Assembly (NCBI GenBank): GCA_963819885.1
Contig: CAWFXV010000013.1
Coordinates: 1 to 64,000 of the forward strand
Direction: 5' to 3'
Origin: JACVRX01 sp963819885
Lineage (GTDB): Bacteria; Actinomycetota; Actinomycetes; Jiangellales; Jiangellaceae
Length of the DNA stretch: 64,000 bases
Part shown: positions 7,764 through 16,777 of the stretch, one piece after another
Position numbering within the stretch: position 1 is the first letter of the stretch
Layout: each line of letters begins with the position of its first letter
Notes under the pieces: model-generated
Told to the model about the DNA's origin: nothing
What the model saw: the letters and a program-made list of their open reading frames with translations, nothing else
Databases searched by the model: none
Translations under genes and position numbers: made by a program

Positions 7764-8587
7764 GCGTGTGACAGCCGTAGCTCGGACCCCGCTGTTCGCC
7801 AGATTCGAGCCCCGCGGAGATGTCCCTTGTTGGGGTCACGCGGTCGCGCCGATCTCCCCTGAAGCGGCACCGCCGAACGCGGAGAAACCTCCAGGGTTCC
7901 GGTCCCGGGGGTGTTTGCTGCAGCGCCGCCCAGCCATAGCAACCCGTCCCGAGTCCGGGGGTGCTGTGCGCTCGGTGAGGCGCTCATCGCCGAGCCGTTC
8001 CAATACCGCTGCTGCCACCAGGTGTAGTCGAGTCGGAACATCCGGGCCGAGGCGACAGCGAGTCGCCGGCGGCAGCGCGGAGCCTCGTCCGCCCCGACGG
8101 CGGTAGCCGTTCGGTGAGGCGGTGAGCGGTCATCGGTCCCTCCAGGTTCGACGGTCATGGCGGGCAGCAAGCCGAGGGTGGCCACCGCTCGTACGGTGAC
8201 ACGTGGAATACCCGGAGGGTAGGAACGGAAGATGAACTCGACGGCTGAGCCTCGCCGTGGACTCGGACGCACGTTTGCATCGTGCGGAGCCTCGAGCCTG
8301 GCCGGTTCCGCCGTTCTGGGTGCGAGCCTCAGACGTTAGGCGGCGAGATCAAGAACCTTACGGCGCAGCGGGTGTAATGGCGGCCTTCCATCGCCACCGC
8401 CACAGAGAGCCTGTCTGCCTTTGTATTGCCGGGGCCCCCGCAGTGTCGCCCTCGTGTCACCAGTGGCGGTGTCCAATTGTGAAGCGAGGATCGACCGGGG
8501 CGGCGTCCGTTGTCAAGGACGCAGCCGGGGCCCCACCAGTGAGCACCAGCTCATGGGCGCCCACGGTGGACCTGGGCGACCTTTGGT
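7764..8587. other. No recognisable gene (about 820 bp)
   Basis: Several frames of 60-110 codons are open on both strands, but none shows protein-like composition, a good ribosome site or a known motif. It may hold decayed coding sequence. Confidence 0.45.
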
Positions 8588-9304
8588 CTAGCGGCTGCGG
8601 AAGGTCAGCTCGGTAAGCGTCTGGTTGCCGCCTGCTTCGATCGCGAGCACCTCGACCTTGTATTCGGTGCGCGGCTGCACGAACTCGGCGGGGACAGACA
8701 ACTTGGTGGCGGTCGCCGGCAGGTCTGCGCTGAAGACCCGCAGCACCGGTTCCTCCTGAACGACGAGCACCTGGTAGCCAGTGATGTCGATTCCGGCGGG
8801 ATTGGTGACCGGCGCCCACTGCACCACCACTTGGTCAGCGGGCACCTTTGAGTCGGCAGCCGGGGAGAGGATCTCCGGGCCGTCGGGGAAGTCGTGGGTG
8901 AGGGTGGCAGTGCCGGTCATCGGCGCCCCGTCGATGGTGGTGCCGGTAAACGTGTACGTGCCCTCCGGGAACAGCTCCTTGAACTGTTCGAGCGGGAACT
9001 CAGTGAACGGTGGCTCGCTGCTCTCGGAGAACAGTTCGGTAAGGCCGTAGTTCTCCGCGCGGCCGGTCACGTCGACATCGACGATCGGGTTGCCCCGCGG
9101 GTCGAGCAACTCCATCGTGTTCCACGCCTCACCGTCGAGGAAGATCTGCAGGCCGGCATCACCGTCGGTCGCGTTGATCTCCACTTTGAGTCGGGCGTCG
9201 GTGAACTCGACGGGCTTAGGGTCGGCACTCGCGGCTGTGCCCAGGTAGAGGACGGGTACGGCGATGGGGACGGCCAGCCCGAGGATGAGTAGTCGGCGGC
9301 GCAT
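8588..9304 (-). CDS. Secreted protein with fibronectin III-like C-terminal domain
   Basis: A 238-residue protein with a clear Sec signal peptide (MRRRLLILGLAVPIAVP, cleavage near ASA-DP at about residue 27). The C-terminal third (from about residue 145, GPEILSPAADSKVPADQVVVQWAPVTN in pieces) has the Pro/Trp/Tyr pattern of a fibronectin type III domain, including a central Y at TGYQVLV and the closing TEYKVEVLAIEAGGN. The middle part has no recognised domain. ATG 9304 is chosen because it opens the signal peptide. Probably an extracellular binding or structural protein. Confidence 0.65.
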   Translation of the reverse strand: MRRRLLILGLAVPIAVPVLYLGTAASADPKPVEFTDARLKVEINATDGDAGLQIFLDGEAWNTMELLDPRGNPIVDVDVTGRAENYGLTELFSESSEPPFTEFPLEQFKELFPEGTYTFTGTTIDGAPMTGTATLTHDFPDGPEILSPAADSKVPADQVVVQWAPVTNPAGIDITGYQVLVVQEEPVLRVFSADLPATATKLSVPAEFVQPRTEYKVEVLAIEAGGNQTLTELTFRSR

Positions 9305-9752
9305 GATCGCTCCTCTCGTCAGTGGGCACCGCAGGGAGGTGCCTCCAGCCCGTAGTACAACGACGCGGCTGAAGCGGGCCTGAACACAGGCCCGCTCGTC
9401 CAAGCACCGGCCACGCACTCGCACGACCGCCGGGTGCAAGCGTCGGCGAGTCCGGCCCGCGATCTACCTCTCACGAGGCTCATGAACCGGGCCTGAGGAT
9501 GCTCAACCGCCTGACAATGATGCGAACGGCCCTCGCCACATGAATCTTCGGAGGCGTTCCGCCTTCAGCAGGAGACGATGGGCGTGGTCACGGGGCACCG
9601 CATCCGCAACAATCACGGAGCCCGCTAGCCGAAGCACTGGACGACACACCGGGATACATGAATGTCGGCGCATGAGGTGGCGATTTCTTGGTCACGGGCT
9701 AGCCGTGGGCGCAGCGTTCAGAGGGACGAACTCCGCCGATGCGGAGCGCCGC
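9305..9752. other. No recognisable gene (about 450 bp)
   Basis: Intergenic or decayed DNA between the secreted protein gene and the first composite attachment-like repeat. Nothing specific was recognised. Confidence 0.45.
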
Positions 9753-9907
9753 GTGGCATGGTTTGTGGCATGAAATGACGTCAACTATGGTCGGCCGGTG
9801 GGTTGGTGGGGGACCGAGCGGGGCAAAGTCGCAGGTAGTGGCCACAGTGGCCGCAATGCTGCGTCCTTCTGATCCGCTGGTTGTGGATTCGAGCCCCACG
9901 GGGGCCC
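9753..9907 (+). repeat. Composite attachment-like repeat, copy 1, with tRNA 3'-half-like sequence
   Basis: Three blocks in order: a double box GTGGCATGGTTTGTGGCAT at 9753-9771 extended to about 9791; a 42-bp box at 9827-9868 (starts AGTCGCAGGTAG, ends CTGCGTCCTT); and a tRNA-like 3' half with T-stem GTGGA/CCCAC around the loop TTCGAGC (9883-9899) and an acceptor-like GGGGGCC (9900-9906). The first two blocks recur near 27.8 kb, where the tRNA-like block differs. This is the layout expected of integrase arm sites and an attachment core in a tRNA gene; no integrase gene is next to it. Confidence 0.55.
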
Positions 9908-10163
9908 ACGCCTGCACGGGACTCGTTTCGGTGATGCGGGCGGTGAACCGGAAACGAACCGGTTTGACGAACCGTTGATTTGCCCGCGCTGTGCGCGATT
10001 GGCTCGGCCGCCTATCTGGTGAGGCGAGGCACGGTTGGGATCGTCCGCGACGAGCTTGCCGGGAATCGTTGCTGGCGACCACCTCGAAGTAGACTCGACG
10101 CGCCCATGGGTCGTCCGGAGGCCAGCCGATGACGACGGTGTGTGGATATCTCGGTCGGTCACG

Positions 10164-10404
10164 GTGGAGACGCTCCCGACGTCGATCAGGGGCGGTGAGG
10201 AGTGCCTAAAGACCGGCAGCCACTGGGTTCACCTGCGGATGTGCATGAGCTGCGGGAAGATCGGCTGCTGCGACTTGTCGCGACCGTCATGCGTCCTGGC
10301 ATGCAGCTGAGGATGGCCACCCGATCGCTCGCTCCGCCGAGCAGGGCGAGGACTGGAGTTGGTGCTACGTCGACGAGCTGGCGTTCGTCTGGTCTGCGAC
10401 GTGA
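10164..10404 (+). pseudogene. UBP-type zinc finger protein, frameshifted
   Basis: The first part reads GGEECLKTGSHWVHLRMCMS and CGKIGCCD, the second (after a one-base shift near 10279) RHASWHAAEDGHPIARS then DWSWCYVDELAF. Together they give a nearly complete UBP-type zinc finger of about 80 residues, with the Cys and His ligands in the expected order. In bacteria these small proteins are of unknown role and often sit beside transporters. GTG 10164 is the most likely old start. The gene ends 30 bp before the MFS exporter gene. Confidence 0.65.
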
Positions 10405-10434
10405 TCGCACGCGGGGGGGTCTAGACATCGTGAC

Positions 10435-11979
10435 GTGTGCACCGTGACGACGTCAGCCCTCCCGCCAGCTGCAGAACCAGCAATCGTGTTCGGATCACCG
10501 CGCGCCCGCTGGGTGGTGGCTGCCACGGTTCTGGGCTCGGGGCTCGCATTCATTGACGCGACGGTCGTCAACGTCGCTGTGCCGAGCATCGGCGACTCGC
10601 TTAGTGCGGGCCTGTCCAGCCTGACCTGGGTCATCAACGCCTACACCTTGACCCTCGCGTCGATGATCCTGCTCGGCGGTTCCCTGGGCGACCGGTTCGG
10701 CCGGAGGCGGGTCTTCATCATCGGCGTCGTGTGGTTTGCGCTCGCATCGCTGCTGTGCGGCCTGGCGCCCAACGTCGAGACCTTGATCGCCGCCAGGGCG
10801 CTGCAGGGTGTTGGTGGCGCGCTGCTCACTCCCGGCAGTCTCGCAATCCTGCAGTCGGCGTTCCGGCCCGAGGACCGTGGCCGGGCGATCGGCGCGTGGT
10901 CCGGCCTTGCGGGCGTCGCCGGTGCAGCTGGGCCGTTCCTCGGTGGATGGCTGGTGCAGGTCGCGTCCTGGCGATGGGTCTTCTTTATCAACCTGCCGTT
11001 GGCCGTCGCGGTTGTCGTGATCGCGGTCCGACACGTGCCGGAATCCCGGGACCCGACCGCCTCGGCACACATCGACATCGCGGGGGCTGCGCTTGGCGCC
11101 GCCGGGCTGGGTGCCCTGACGTACGGGCTCATCACTTGGCAGGACCAGGGCTTCACAGCGCCGGCCGTTCTCCTCGCACTCGTGGTGGGCCTGGTCGCGC
11201 TGGTCGGATTCGTCGTCCGGGAGCGCACAGTGGGCGACCCCATGTTGCCGTTGGGCATCTTCGCGTCGCCGCTGTTCCGTGCCGTGAACATTGTCACGTT
11301 CGTCGTCTACGCAGCCTTTGGTGGTGTGTTCTTCTGGCTGGTACTCAACTTGCAGGTGGTCGCCGGTTATAGCCCGCTTGCAGTCGGTCTTGCGCTGTTG
11401 CCGACGACCCTCATCATGTTGCTGCTCTCCTCCCGGATGGGCGCACTCGCGCAGCGCGTCGGAGCGCGCCTGCCCATGGCGGTCGGGCCGTTGTTGTGTG
11501 CGTTGGGTGTTGCGGGCATGACCCGTATCGGCCAGGGCGCGTCGTACATCGGTGACGTGCTTCCTCCCGTGATCGTCTTCGCCCTCGGCCTCGCCGTCAC
11601 GGTCGCCCCGCTGACGGCGACGGCCCTGGCCGCAGCACCCGTCCAACACGCCGGTCTGGCCAGCGGTGTGAACAACGCCGTCGCGCGGGTCGCTGGCCTC
11701 CTCGCGGTCGCGGCCCTGCCGCTGGTCGCCGGGCTCAGCGGAGAGGCATACCACGACCCGAATCTGCTCGAGCCCGCCTACCGGACCGCCATGTGGTTCT
11801 GTACGTCGCTGCTGACGGCCGGCGGCGTCTTGGCGGCGGTTCTCGTGCGCCCACCCGCGCTCAGACCATCCGCTCCACCGCCGCCTGAGCAGCAGCGTTG
11901 GCACTGTGCTGTCGACGGCCCACCGATGCCGAGCTGCCCACGGGACGGGCCGCTGGCCGTCAACCGATCGGCGGCATGA
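10435..11979 (+). CDS. DHA2-family MFS transporter (14 membrane segments)
   Basis: A 514-residue membrane protein of the EmrB/QacA type. Segment 1 has the DHA2 pattern FIDATVVNVAVPSIG, the loop between segments 2 and 3 holds motif A (GSLGDRFGRRRVF), and motif C-like GLAGVAGAAGPFLGGWL follows in segment 5. Such proteins export drugs or metabolites using the proton gradient. GTG 10435 or GTG 10444 could be the start. The 3' end overlaps the convergent alpha/beta hydrolase fragment by 20 bp. No TetR gene is adjacent; substrate unknown. Confidence 0.85.
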   Translation: MCTVTTSALPPAAEPAIVFGSPRARWVVAATVLGSGLAFIDATVVNVAVPSIGDSLSAGLSSLTWVINAYTLTLASMILLGGSLGDRFGRRRVFIIGVVWFALASLLCGLAPNVETLIAARALQGVGGALLTPGSLAILQSAFRPEDRGRAIGAWSGLAGVAGAAGPFLGGWLVQVASWRWVFFINLPLAVAVVVIAVRHVPESRDPTASAHIDIAGAALGAAGLGALTYGLITWQDQGFTAPAVLLALVVGLVALVGFVVRERTVGDPMLPLGIFASPLFRAVNIVTFVVYAAFGGVFFWLVLNLQVVAGYSPLAVGLALLPTTLIMLLLSSRMGALAQRVGARLPMAVGPLLCALGVAGMTRIGQGASYIGDVLPPVIVFALGLAVTVAPLTATALAAAPVQHAGLASGVNNAVARVAGLLAVAALPLVAGLSGEAYHDPNLLEPAYRTAMWFCTSLLTAGGVLAAVLVRPPALRPSAPPPPEQQRWHCAVDGPPMPSCPRDGPLAVNRSAA

Positions 11980-12220
11980 AACGTTTGATGAAGTTGAGGG
12001 CAATGTCGGCGACCTCACGCCAGCCGCTGTCGATGGTCAGGGCGTGCCCGCGGCCCTTGATCTCGACGATCTCGGTGACGCCTTCGTTGTCCTCCTGCTG
12101 CTTGTAGGAGGCGTGCGCAACGGCCCAGGGGGCACCGTGTTGTCCTTCTCACCGGAAACGATCAGCAGCGGGCCACGATCACTTCGGACAGTCCCGCGAC
12201 AGTCCGCATTGCAAATGATC
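11960..12220 (-). pseudogene. Alpha/beta hydrolase C-terminal fragment, frameshifted
   Basis: On the minus strand GPLLIVSGEKDNTVP is followed, after a shift in a run of C near 12138, by AHASYKQQEDNEGVTEIVEI, then GRGHALTIDSGWREVADIAL and NFIKRFMPPIG before a stop at 11960. This is the last third of a hydrolase with the Asp (EKDN) and His (GRGHAL) of the triad; the nucleophile half is missing. The stop lies inside the 3' end of the MFS gene. Confidence 0.7.
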
Positions 12221-12254
12221 CACGGTCCAAGGGTGGCCGATGCGGCCACGACCG

Positions 12255-12774
12255 TCACAGCGTCTGTAGCCACGTCCAGACGACCGCGCCGACCCGGTTC
12301 AACTGCGCAGGATCGACGACTTCCGGGAGGTCAGCCGCGGAGTGATAGGCCGGGTAGGGCACGCTGCCGACGCGGGCCGACGGGATGTCGGCCTTCTCGA
12401 ACGACCAGTGGTCGCTGGCCCGGTTGTCTTGCGACCGAGCGGACGGGATCCTAGCCATTTCGGAGGCAGCGGATAGGGCGTCCATGACCTGGGTCGTTCC
12501 GGTGCCACCGGTTGCCAGCGCCGGTGAACGCTGCCGCCGGGTCGAACGCCAAAGGCGTGGGGGTTGGTGTCGGTGTCGGCGTCGGGGTAGGGGTCGGTGT
12601 CGGCGTCCCGGTTCGCGTCGGAGACGGCGACGAAGACGCAGACGGCGACGCGCTCGGTTCGTCGTCGCTGCCCCCGCCGACCAGAGCGGCACCGGTCGCG
12701 ACGCCGACCCAGCCCAGGATCCGGCGACGGCCTACCTTGCTAGCCCGCCTCGGCTCCCTTGTTGGGTCGGCCAC
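12255..12774 (-). pseudogene. Exported M28-like peptidase with internal deletion
   Basis: The N-terminal part (from GTG 12774) has twin-Arg-like basic residues, a hydrophobic stretch GWVGVATGAALVGGG and an acidic/Ser-rich then (TP)n linker encoded by a 6-bp-period repeat at about 12560-12612. The C-terminal part has NRASDHWSFEKADIPSARVG and YHSAADLPEVVDPAQL, the end of an M28 zinc aminopeptidase domain (His of YHSAAD would be a metal ligand). Between them a frameshift and deletion remove most of the catalytic domain, and the expected lipobox Cys is Gly. Confidence 0.65.
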
Positions 12775-13128
12775 GACACCTCCACGGGCGCGCATGCCCA
12801 TTCACCCGGCGTGCTTCATTCCACCACAGGGAGCTAGACACCGAGGCGGCGGTTGTCGCCGAACGGGAAATACCAGAAGTTCCGAGCGGCCACTGGCCGC
12901 TGCTCGGGCCCACGCCCACTGGTATAAATCGTCAGGCGGGTGGAGGCCGCCGAACCCCAGCAGGTGTGATGATGGTCTTGGAGATCAATACGTCGCAAGC
13001 AGGGGTTGTCGTGGCGACGCTGACAGACGCCGCTTGGTGGAGATGCGCTCGTTAAGGTTGTTGGGCTCGATTAGCAGGACGACGACCCTTCCGATATTGC
13101 CGAGTTCGGCGCCGAGTAGGGCTGGGAC
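12775..13128. other. No recognisable gene (about 350 bp)
   Basis: Upstream region of the large STAND protein gene. No clear promoter elements or coding frame were identified. Confidence 0.4.
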
Positions 13129-16100
13129 ATGCGTGAGCCGGAAGAGGCGGGTGCGGCCGCTTCGCGGCGTGAGGAATCGGCTGCGGAGCGGGCGGCGGTG
13201 ATCTTGACGCCGGACCAGCGGGTGCGGGTGTTCATCTCCTCGACGCTGGAGGAGCTGGCGCGGGAGCAGGCCGCGGCCAGGCGGGCGATCGCCCGGCTGC
13301 ATCTGGTTCCGGTGTGGTATGAGTCGGGCGCCCGTCCGCACCCGCCGCGCAACATGTACCGGGCCTACCTGGCGCAGAGCCAGGTGTTTGTGGGCATCTA
13401 CTGGCAGCGTTATGGCTGGGTGGCGCCGGGGATGGAGATCTCGGGCCTGGAGGATGAGTACCGGTTGGCGGCCGGCAAGCCGATGCTGCTGTACCTCAAG
13501 CGCCCCGCCCCGGAACGGGAGCCGCGGCTGACGGCGATGATCGACAGCATCCGCGCGGCCGGGACGGTGACGTACCGGACCTTCGCCACGCCGGGGGAGC
13601 TGGAACGGCTCCTGGCCGACGACCTTGCGGTTCTTTTGAGCGAGCGCTTTGCGGGCGAGCCCGGGGGGGCGGAGCTGCCGGTCGGGACGGTCACGTTCTT
13701 GCTGACCGACATCGAGGGATCGACGCGGCTGTGGGAGACGGTGCCGGAGGCGATGGAGGTGGCGCTGGAGCGGCACAACCGTCTTGTTACCGGTGTGATC
13801 GAAGACCATGGGGGGGTGGTGGTCATTTCCCGCGGGGAGGGTGACAGTTTTTTCGCCGTCTTTGCCAGCGCGGTTGCCGCGGTCGAGGCGGCCGGCGCCT
13901 GCCAGCTTCGGCTGAACGGGGAGGCGTGGCCGGCGGGTGCCGCGCTGCGGGTGCGGATGGGGCTGCACACCGGTGAGGCGCATGTGCAGGAGGGCGACTA
14001 TGTCGACCATGCGCCGATCAACCGCTGTGCCCGGGTGAAGTCGGCCGCGCACGGTGGGCAGGTGCTGGTTACCAAGACCACACGCGATCTGGTGGAAGGG
14101 CGGCTGGGCGGCGGGTTTGGCCTGAAGCGGCTGGGGGAGTTCCGGCTGCGGGATCTGGCCGAGCCGGAGCTGATCTACCAGCTGACCCATGCTGATCTCC
14201 CGGCCGACTTCCCGCCGATCCATACTCGTGCGGAGCGTGGTCCGCTGCCGGTGGGCACCACCTCGCTGGTCGGGCGGGAGCAGGCCATCGGCGAGCTGGC
14301 AGGCCTGCTCCTCCGGCCGGGGGTGCGGTTGGTGACGCTGACCGGGCCGGGTGGGGTCGGCAAGACCCGGCTGGCGCTGGCCGTGGCCGAACGCGTAGGT
14401 GGCCGCTTCGGTTCCGGCGCCGTGTTCGTCTCGCTGGCCGGGGTCACCGCGCCGGAGCTGGTGGTGGGCGGTATCGGCAGGGCGGTGGGCGCCGACCTGG
14501 CCGGGACGGGCGCGCCGCTGCAGGCCCTGGCCGAGCAGTTGGAGGACGGCCGGTGGCTGCTCATCCTGGACAACCTGGAGCAGGTCATCGGCGCGGGGCG
14601 CGACCTGGACGAGCTGCTGGCCCGCTGCCCCGGGGTTGTCATCTTGGCCACCAGCCGCACGGTGCTGGGGTTGCGGGCCGAGCGGGAGTACCCGGTCCCG
14701 CCGCTGCCGCTTCCCGGCGGCCGGCCGGCCGTCCCCACCGGCATGCCGCTGCAGGAGCTGATGGCGTCGCCGGCGGTGGCGCTGTTCGTGGACCGCGCCC
14801 GCGCGGTCCGCTATGACTTCGCCCTCACCGAGGGCAACGCGGCGGCGGTGGTGGCGATCTGCCGCCGCCTGGAAGGCTTGCCGCTGGCCATCGAGCTGGC
14901 TGCCGCGCGTACCCGGCTGCTGGACCCCGGCGCGCTGCTTGGCCGGCTGTCCAAGTCGCTGGACGCGCTGGGGACGGGCACCGTCGACCTGCCCGAGCGG
15001 CAGCGGACCCTGCGGGCCACGGTGGAGTGGAGTGTGGGCCTGCTGGATGACGCCGAGCGGTCGCTGCTGGAGATGTTGGCCGTCTTCGCCGGCGGCTGGA
15101 CCGTCGAGGCCGCCGCCGAGGTCGCCGGGCTGGAGGAGGACCGGGCGCTTGATTTGACCGAGGCGCTGGCCCGGCACAGCCTGGTGCAGCTTGACCGCAC
15201 CGAGCGCGGACCGCGCCTGCGGATGCTGGAGACTGTCCGCGAGTTCATCGCCGAACGGCTAACAGCCCGGCCCGATGTCACCGATGTCGCGCGCCGGCAC
15301 GCCGGCTACTACCGGGCGCGGGCCGCGCAGGCCGACCGGCTGCTGCGGCGCGCCGGGCAGGTCGAGTGGGCCGAGCAGCTGCAGGCGGAGGCGGGCAACC
15401 TCGCCGCCGCCGTGCGCTGGTACCTGGACCACGATCCGGAGCCGCTGCCGCACCTGTTCCGGGTCCTGTGGCTTTTCTGGGAGCTGCGGGACGACATGGC
15501 CGAGGTCCGCTGCTGGGCCGGGCAGCTGCTGCCCACCGCCGACGCCCTCGACCCCCAGGCCCGCGCCGAGCTGCTGTGGACGGCGGCGGTGACGGCCGTC
15601 GAGGTGGGCGACGACACCGCGGCGCTTTCGGCGCGCCAGCGCCTGGGGCCGCTGCTGAACGGGATCGAAGACCCCTTCCTGCGCGCCTTGTGCCGGCTGG
15701 CCCTGGCGTGGACCTCGCCCATCGTCGACGACTTGGACGGCGCCCTGCGGGAGGCGTCGGCGAGCCTGGACGAGCTCCGCGGCCAGGACGCACCCGTCTG
15801 GACCGCCTCGGCGGGCCTCACCCTCGGCTTGGTGGAGACGACCGCCGGACGCTACGACGACGCCTTGGGTCACCTGACCGAGGTGCGCGACCTGGCGGAG
15901 CGATACGACAACCCCTGGGTCGCCGCCATGTCCCGGGTGGGCCTGGGCACCCTGGCGCTGGCGCGGGGCCGGGCGGAGGAGGCCCGGGCGCTGCTGGACG
16001 AGGCGCTGGGCCTGAGCCTGGCGGCCCACAGCACCCGCAGCGTAACCCTGTGTCTGGCCGCGTTCGCCCGGTGGGCGCTGGTGGTGGGCGACCCGGAGCG

Positions 16101-16326
16101 GGCAGCGCTGGTAGCGGGGGCGGCCGAGGGGCTGCGCGGGCGGGCCGGGCTGCGGGCGTGGGCGTTTCTACGGCGGGGAGAGGCCGAGCTGTTAGCCCAG
16201 GTTCGCGAGGCGCTGGGCGCCGACCGCTTCGACCAGGCATTCGCGACCGGCGCCCGGCTCACCCAGCGGGACGCGGTCGCCGCTGCCAGAGACCAGCGCG
16301 GCGCCAGCACCTCGCTGACGGTGTAA
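13129..16326 (+). CDS. DUF4062 / class III cyclase / STAND ATPase / TPR multidomain regulator
   Basis: A 1065-residue protein with four parts. Residues 31-125: DUF4062 (RVRVFISSTLEELAREQ, YRAYLAQSQVFVGIYWQRYG), a domain found at the N-terminus of signalling and conflict NTPases. Residues 186-352: class III nucleotide cyclase (FLLTDIEGSTRLWE, GEGDSFFAVF, MGLHTGEA, NRCARVKSAAHGGQV); both metal Asp positions are present, while the usual substrate-specifying Lys place holds Arg. Residues 375-640: NB-ARC/STAND ATPase with Walker A GPGGVGKT (406-413), Walker B-like LLILDN (477-482) and the GLPLAIELAAAR motif. The rest is winged-helix and TPR-like repeats to the C-terminus. No membrane segment. Likely a cytoplasmic ATP-dependent sensor; it has no LuxR or BTAD DNA-binding domain, so output is probably the cyclase or DUF4062 domain. 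Confidence 0.9.
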   Translation: MREPEEAGAAASRREESAAERAAVILTPDQRVRVFISSTLEELAREQAAARRAIARLHLVPVWYESGARPHPPRNMYRAYLAQSQVFVGIYWQRYGWVAPGMEISGLEDEYRLAAGKPMLLYLKRPAPEREPRLTAMIDSIRAAGTVTYRTFATPGELERLLADDLAVLLSERFAGEPGGAELPVGTVTFLLTDIEGSTRLWETVPEAMEVALERHNRLVTGVIEDHGGVVVISRGEGDSFFAVFASAVAAVEAAGACQLRLNGEAWPAGAALRVRMGLHTGEAHVQEGDYVDHAPINRCARVKSAAHGGQVLVTKTTRDLVEGRLGGGFGLKRLGEFRLRDLAEPELIYQLTHADLPADFPPIHTRAERGPLPVGTTSLVGREQAIGELAGLLLRPGVRLVTLTGPGGVGKTRLALAVAERVGGRFGSGAVFVSLAGVTAPELVVGGIGRAVGADLAGTGAPLQALAEQLEDGRWLLILDNLEQVIGAGRDLDELLARCPGVVILATSRTVLGLRAEREYPVPPLPLPGGRPAVPTGMPLQELMASPAVALFVDRARAVRYDFALTEGNAAAVVAICRRLEGLPLAIELAAARTRLLDPGALLGRLSKSLDALGTGTVDLPERQRTLRATVEWSVGLLDDAERSLLEMLAVFAGGWTVEAAAEVAGLEEDRALDLTEALARHSLVQLDRTERGPRLRMLETVREFIAERLTARPDVTDVARRHAGYYRARAAQADRLLRRAGQVEWAEQLQAEAGNLAAAVRWYLDHDPEPLPHLFRVLWLFWELRDDMAEVRCWAGQLLPTADALDPQARAELLWTAAVTAVEVGDDTAALSARQRLGPLLNGIEDPFLRALCRLALAWTSPIVDDLDGALREASASLDELRGQDAPVWTASAGLTLGLVETTAGRYDDALGHLTEVRDLAERYDNPWVAAMSRVGLGTLALARGRAEEARALLDEALGLSLAAHSTRSVTLCLAAFARWALVVGDPERAALVAGAAEGLRGRAGLRAWAFLRRGEAELLAQVREALGADRFDQAFATGARLTQRDAVAAARDQRGASTSLTV

Positions 16327-16423
16327 CGGGCACCGAGGAGTTCTTGCGGGGCCGGGCCTGTGTCTGGTGCGCCCACCGCGTGCCGCCGAGCCCGACGGTG
16401 GAGCCTTCCCCGACTGGCTGCAG

Positions 16424-16568
16424 CGCGGATCGAGGCGATCATCTGGACGCTCAAGCACCAGCTGGCCTGGGCCATCCCGGCGGCCGTATCCCGGCAGGGC
16501 TGTGGGCTCGCGTGGTGCAGCGCCTGCTCGCCGCACCGATCCGGCTAACCGAATGGCATTGGATCTAG
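16424..16568 (+). pseudogene. IS982-family transposase 3' fragment
   Basis: RIEAIIWTLKHQL and, after a frame change, GGRIPAGLWARVVQRLLA match the end of IS982-type transposases, where the same blocks read IES--TLKGQL and GGRTPAGVYARVAQRLLA. Only about 45 residues remain. It lies just after the STAND gene and is one of four transposase fossils between 16.4 and 24.9 kb. Confidence 0.55.
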
Positions 16569-16777
16569 CCCGAGCCCAGCGACGATCGGCCATCGCCTGT
16601 GAAGGCGATGCCCCAGGTTCCAACACCACGACTCGAACGTCGACCGCCACGGCGCCAGCAGCTCTGGCTCACCAGGTGGTCGTGCCGCCGCCGGCCGAGC
16701 AGCCTGGTCGATCGGCGCACCCGTCCGGCCGGCTCCTGCCTCTAGCCAGAACTCCGCGCCCGGGCGAGCATGACCCG

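Noticed and set aside
10495..12018. A 507-codon minus-strand frame opposite the MFS gene
   Set aside because: Antisense shadow with low-complexity, charged composition, while the plus frame is a clear transporter.
12559..12612. Short tandem repeat that could be mistaken for a CRISPR or regulatory repeat
   Set aside because: It is a 6-bp period encoding Thr-Pro pairs of a linker; there are no spacers.
12985..15177. A 730-codon open frame on the minus strand opposite the STAND gene
   Set aside because: GC-rich third positions of the true gene keep the antisense frame open; it is rich in Arg, Pro, Gln and His and has no motif.
15366..16568. A 400-codon plus-strand frame in the 3' part of the STAND gene
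   Set aside because: Gly/Arg/Ala-rich shadow of the real frame; only its last part covers the IS982 relic.
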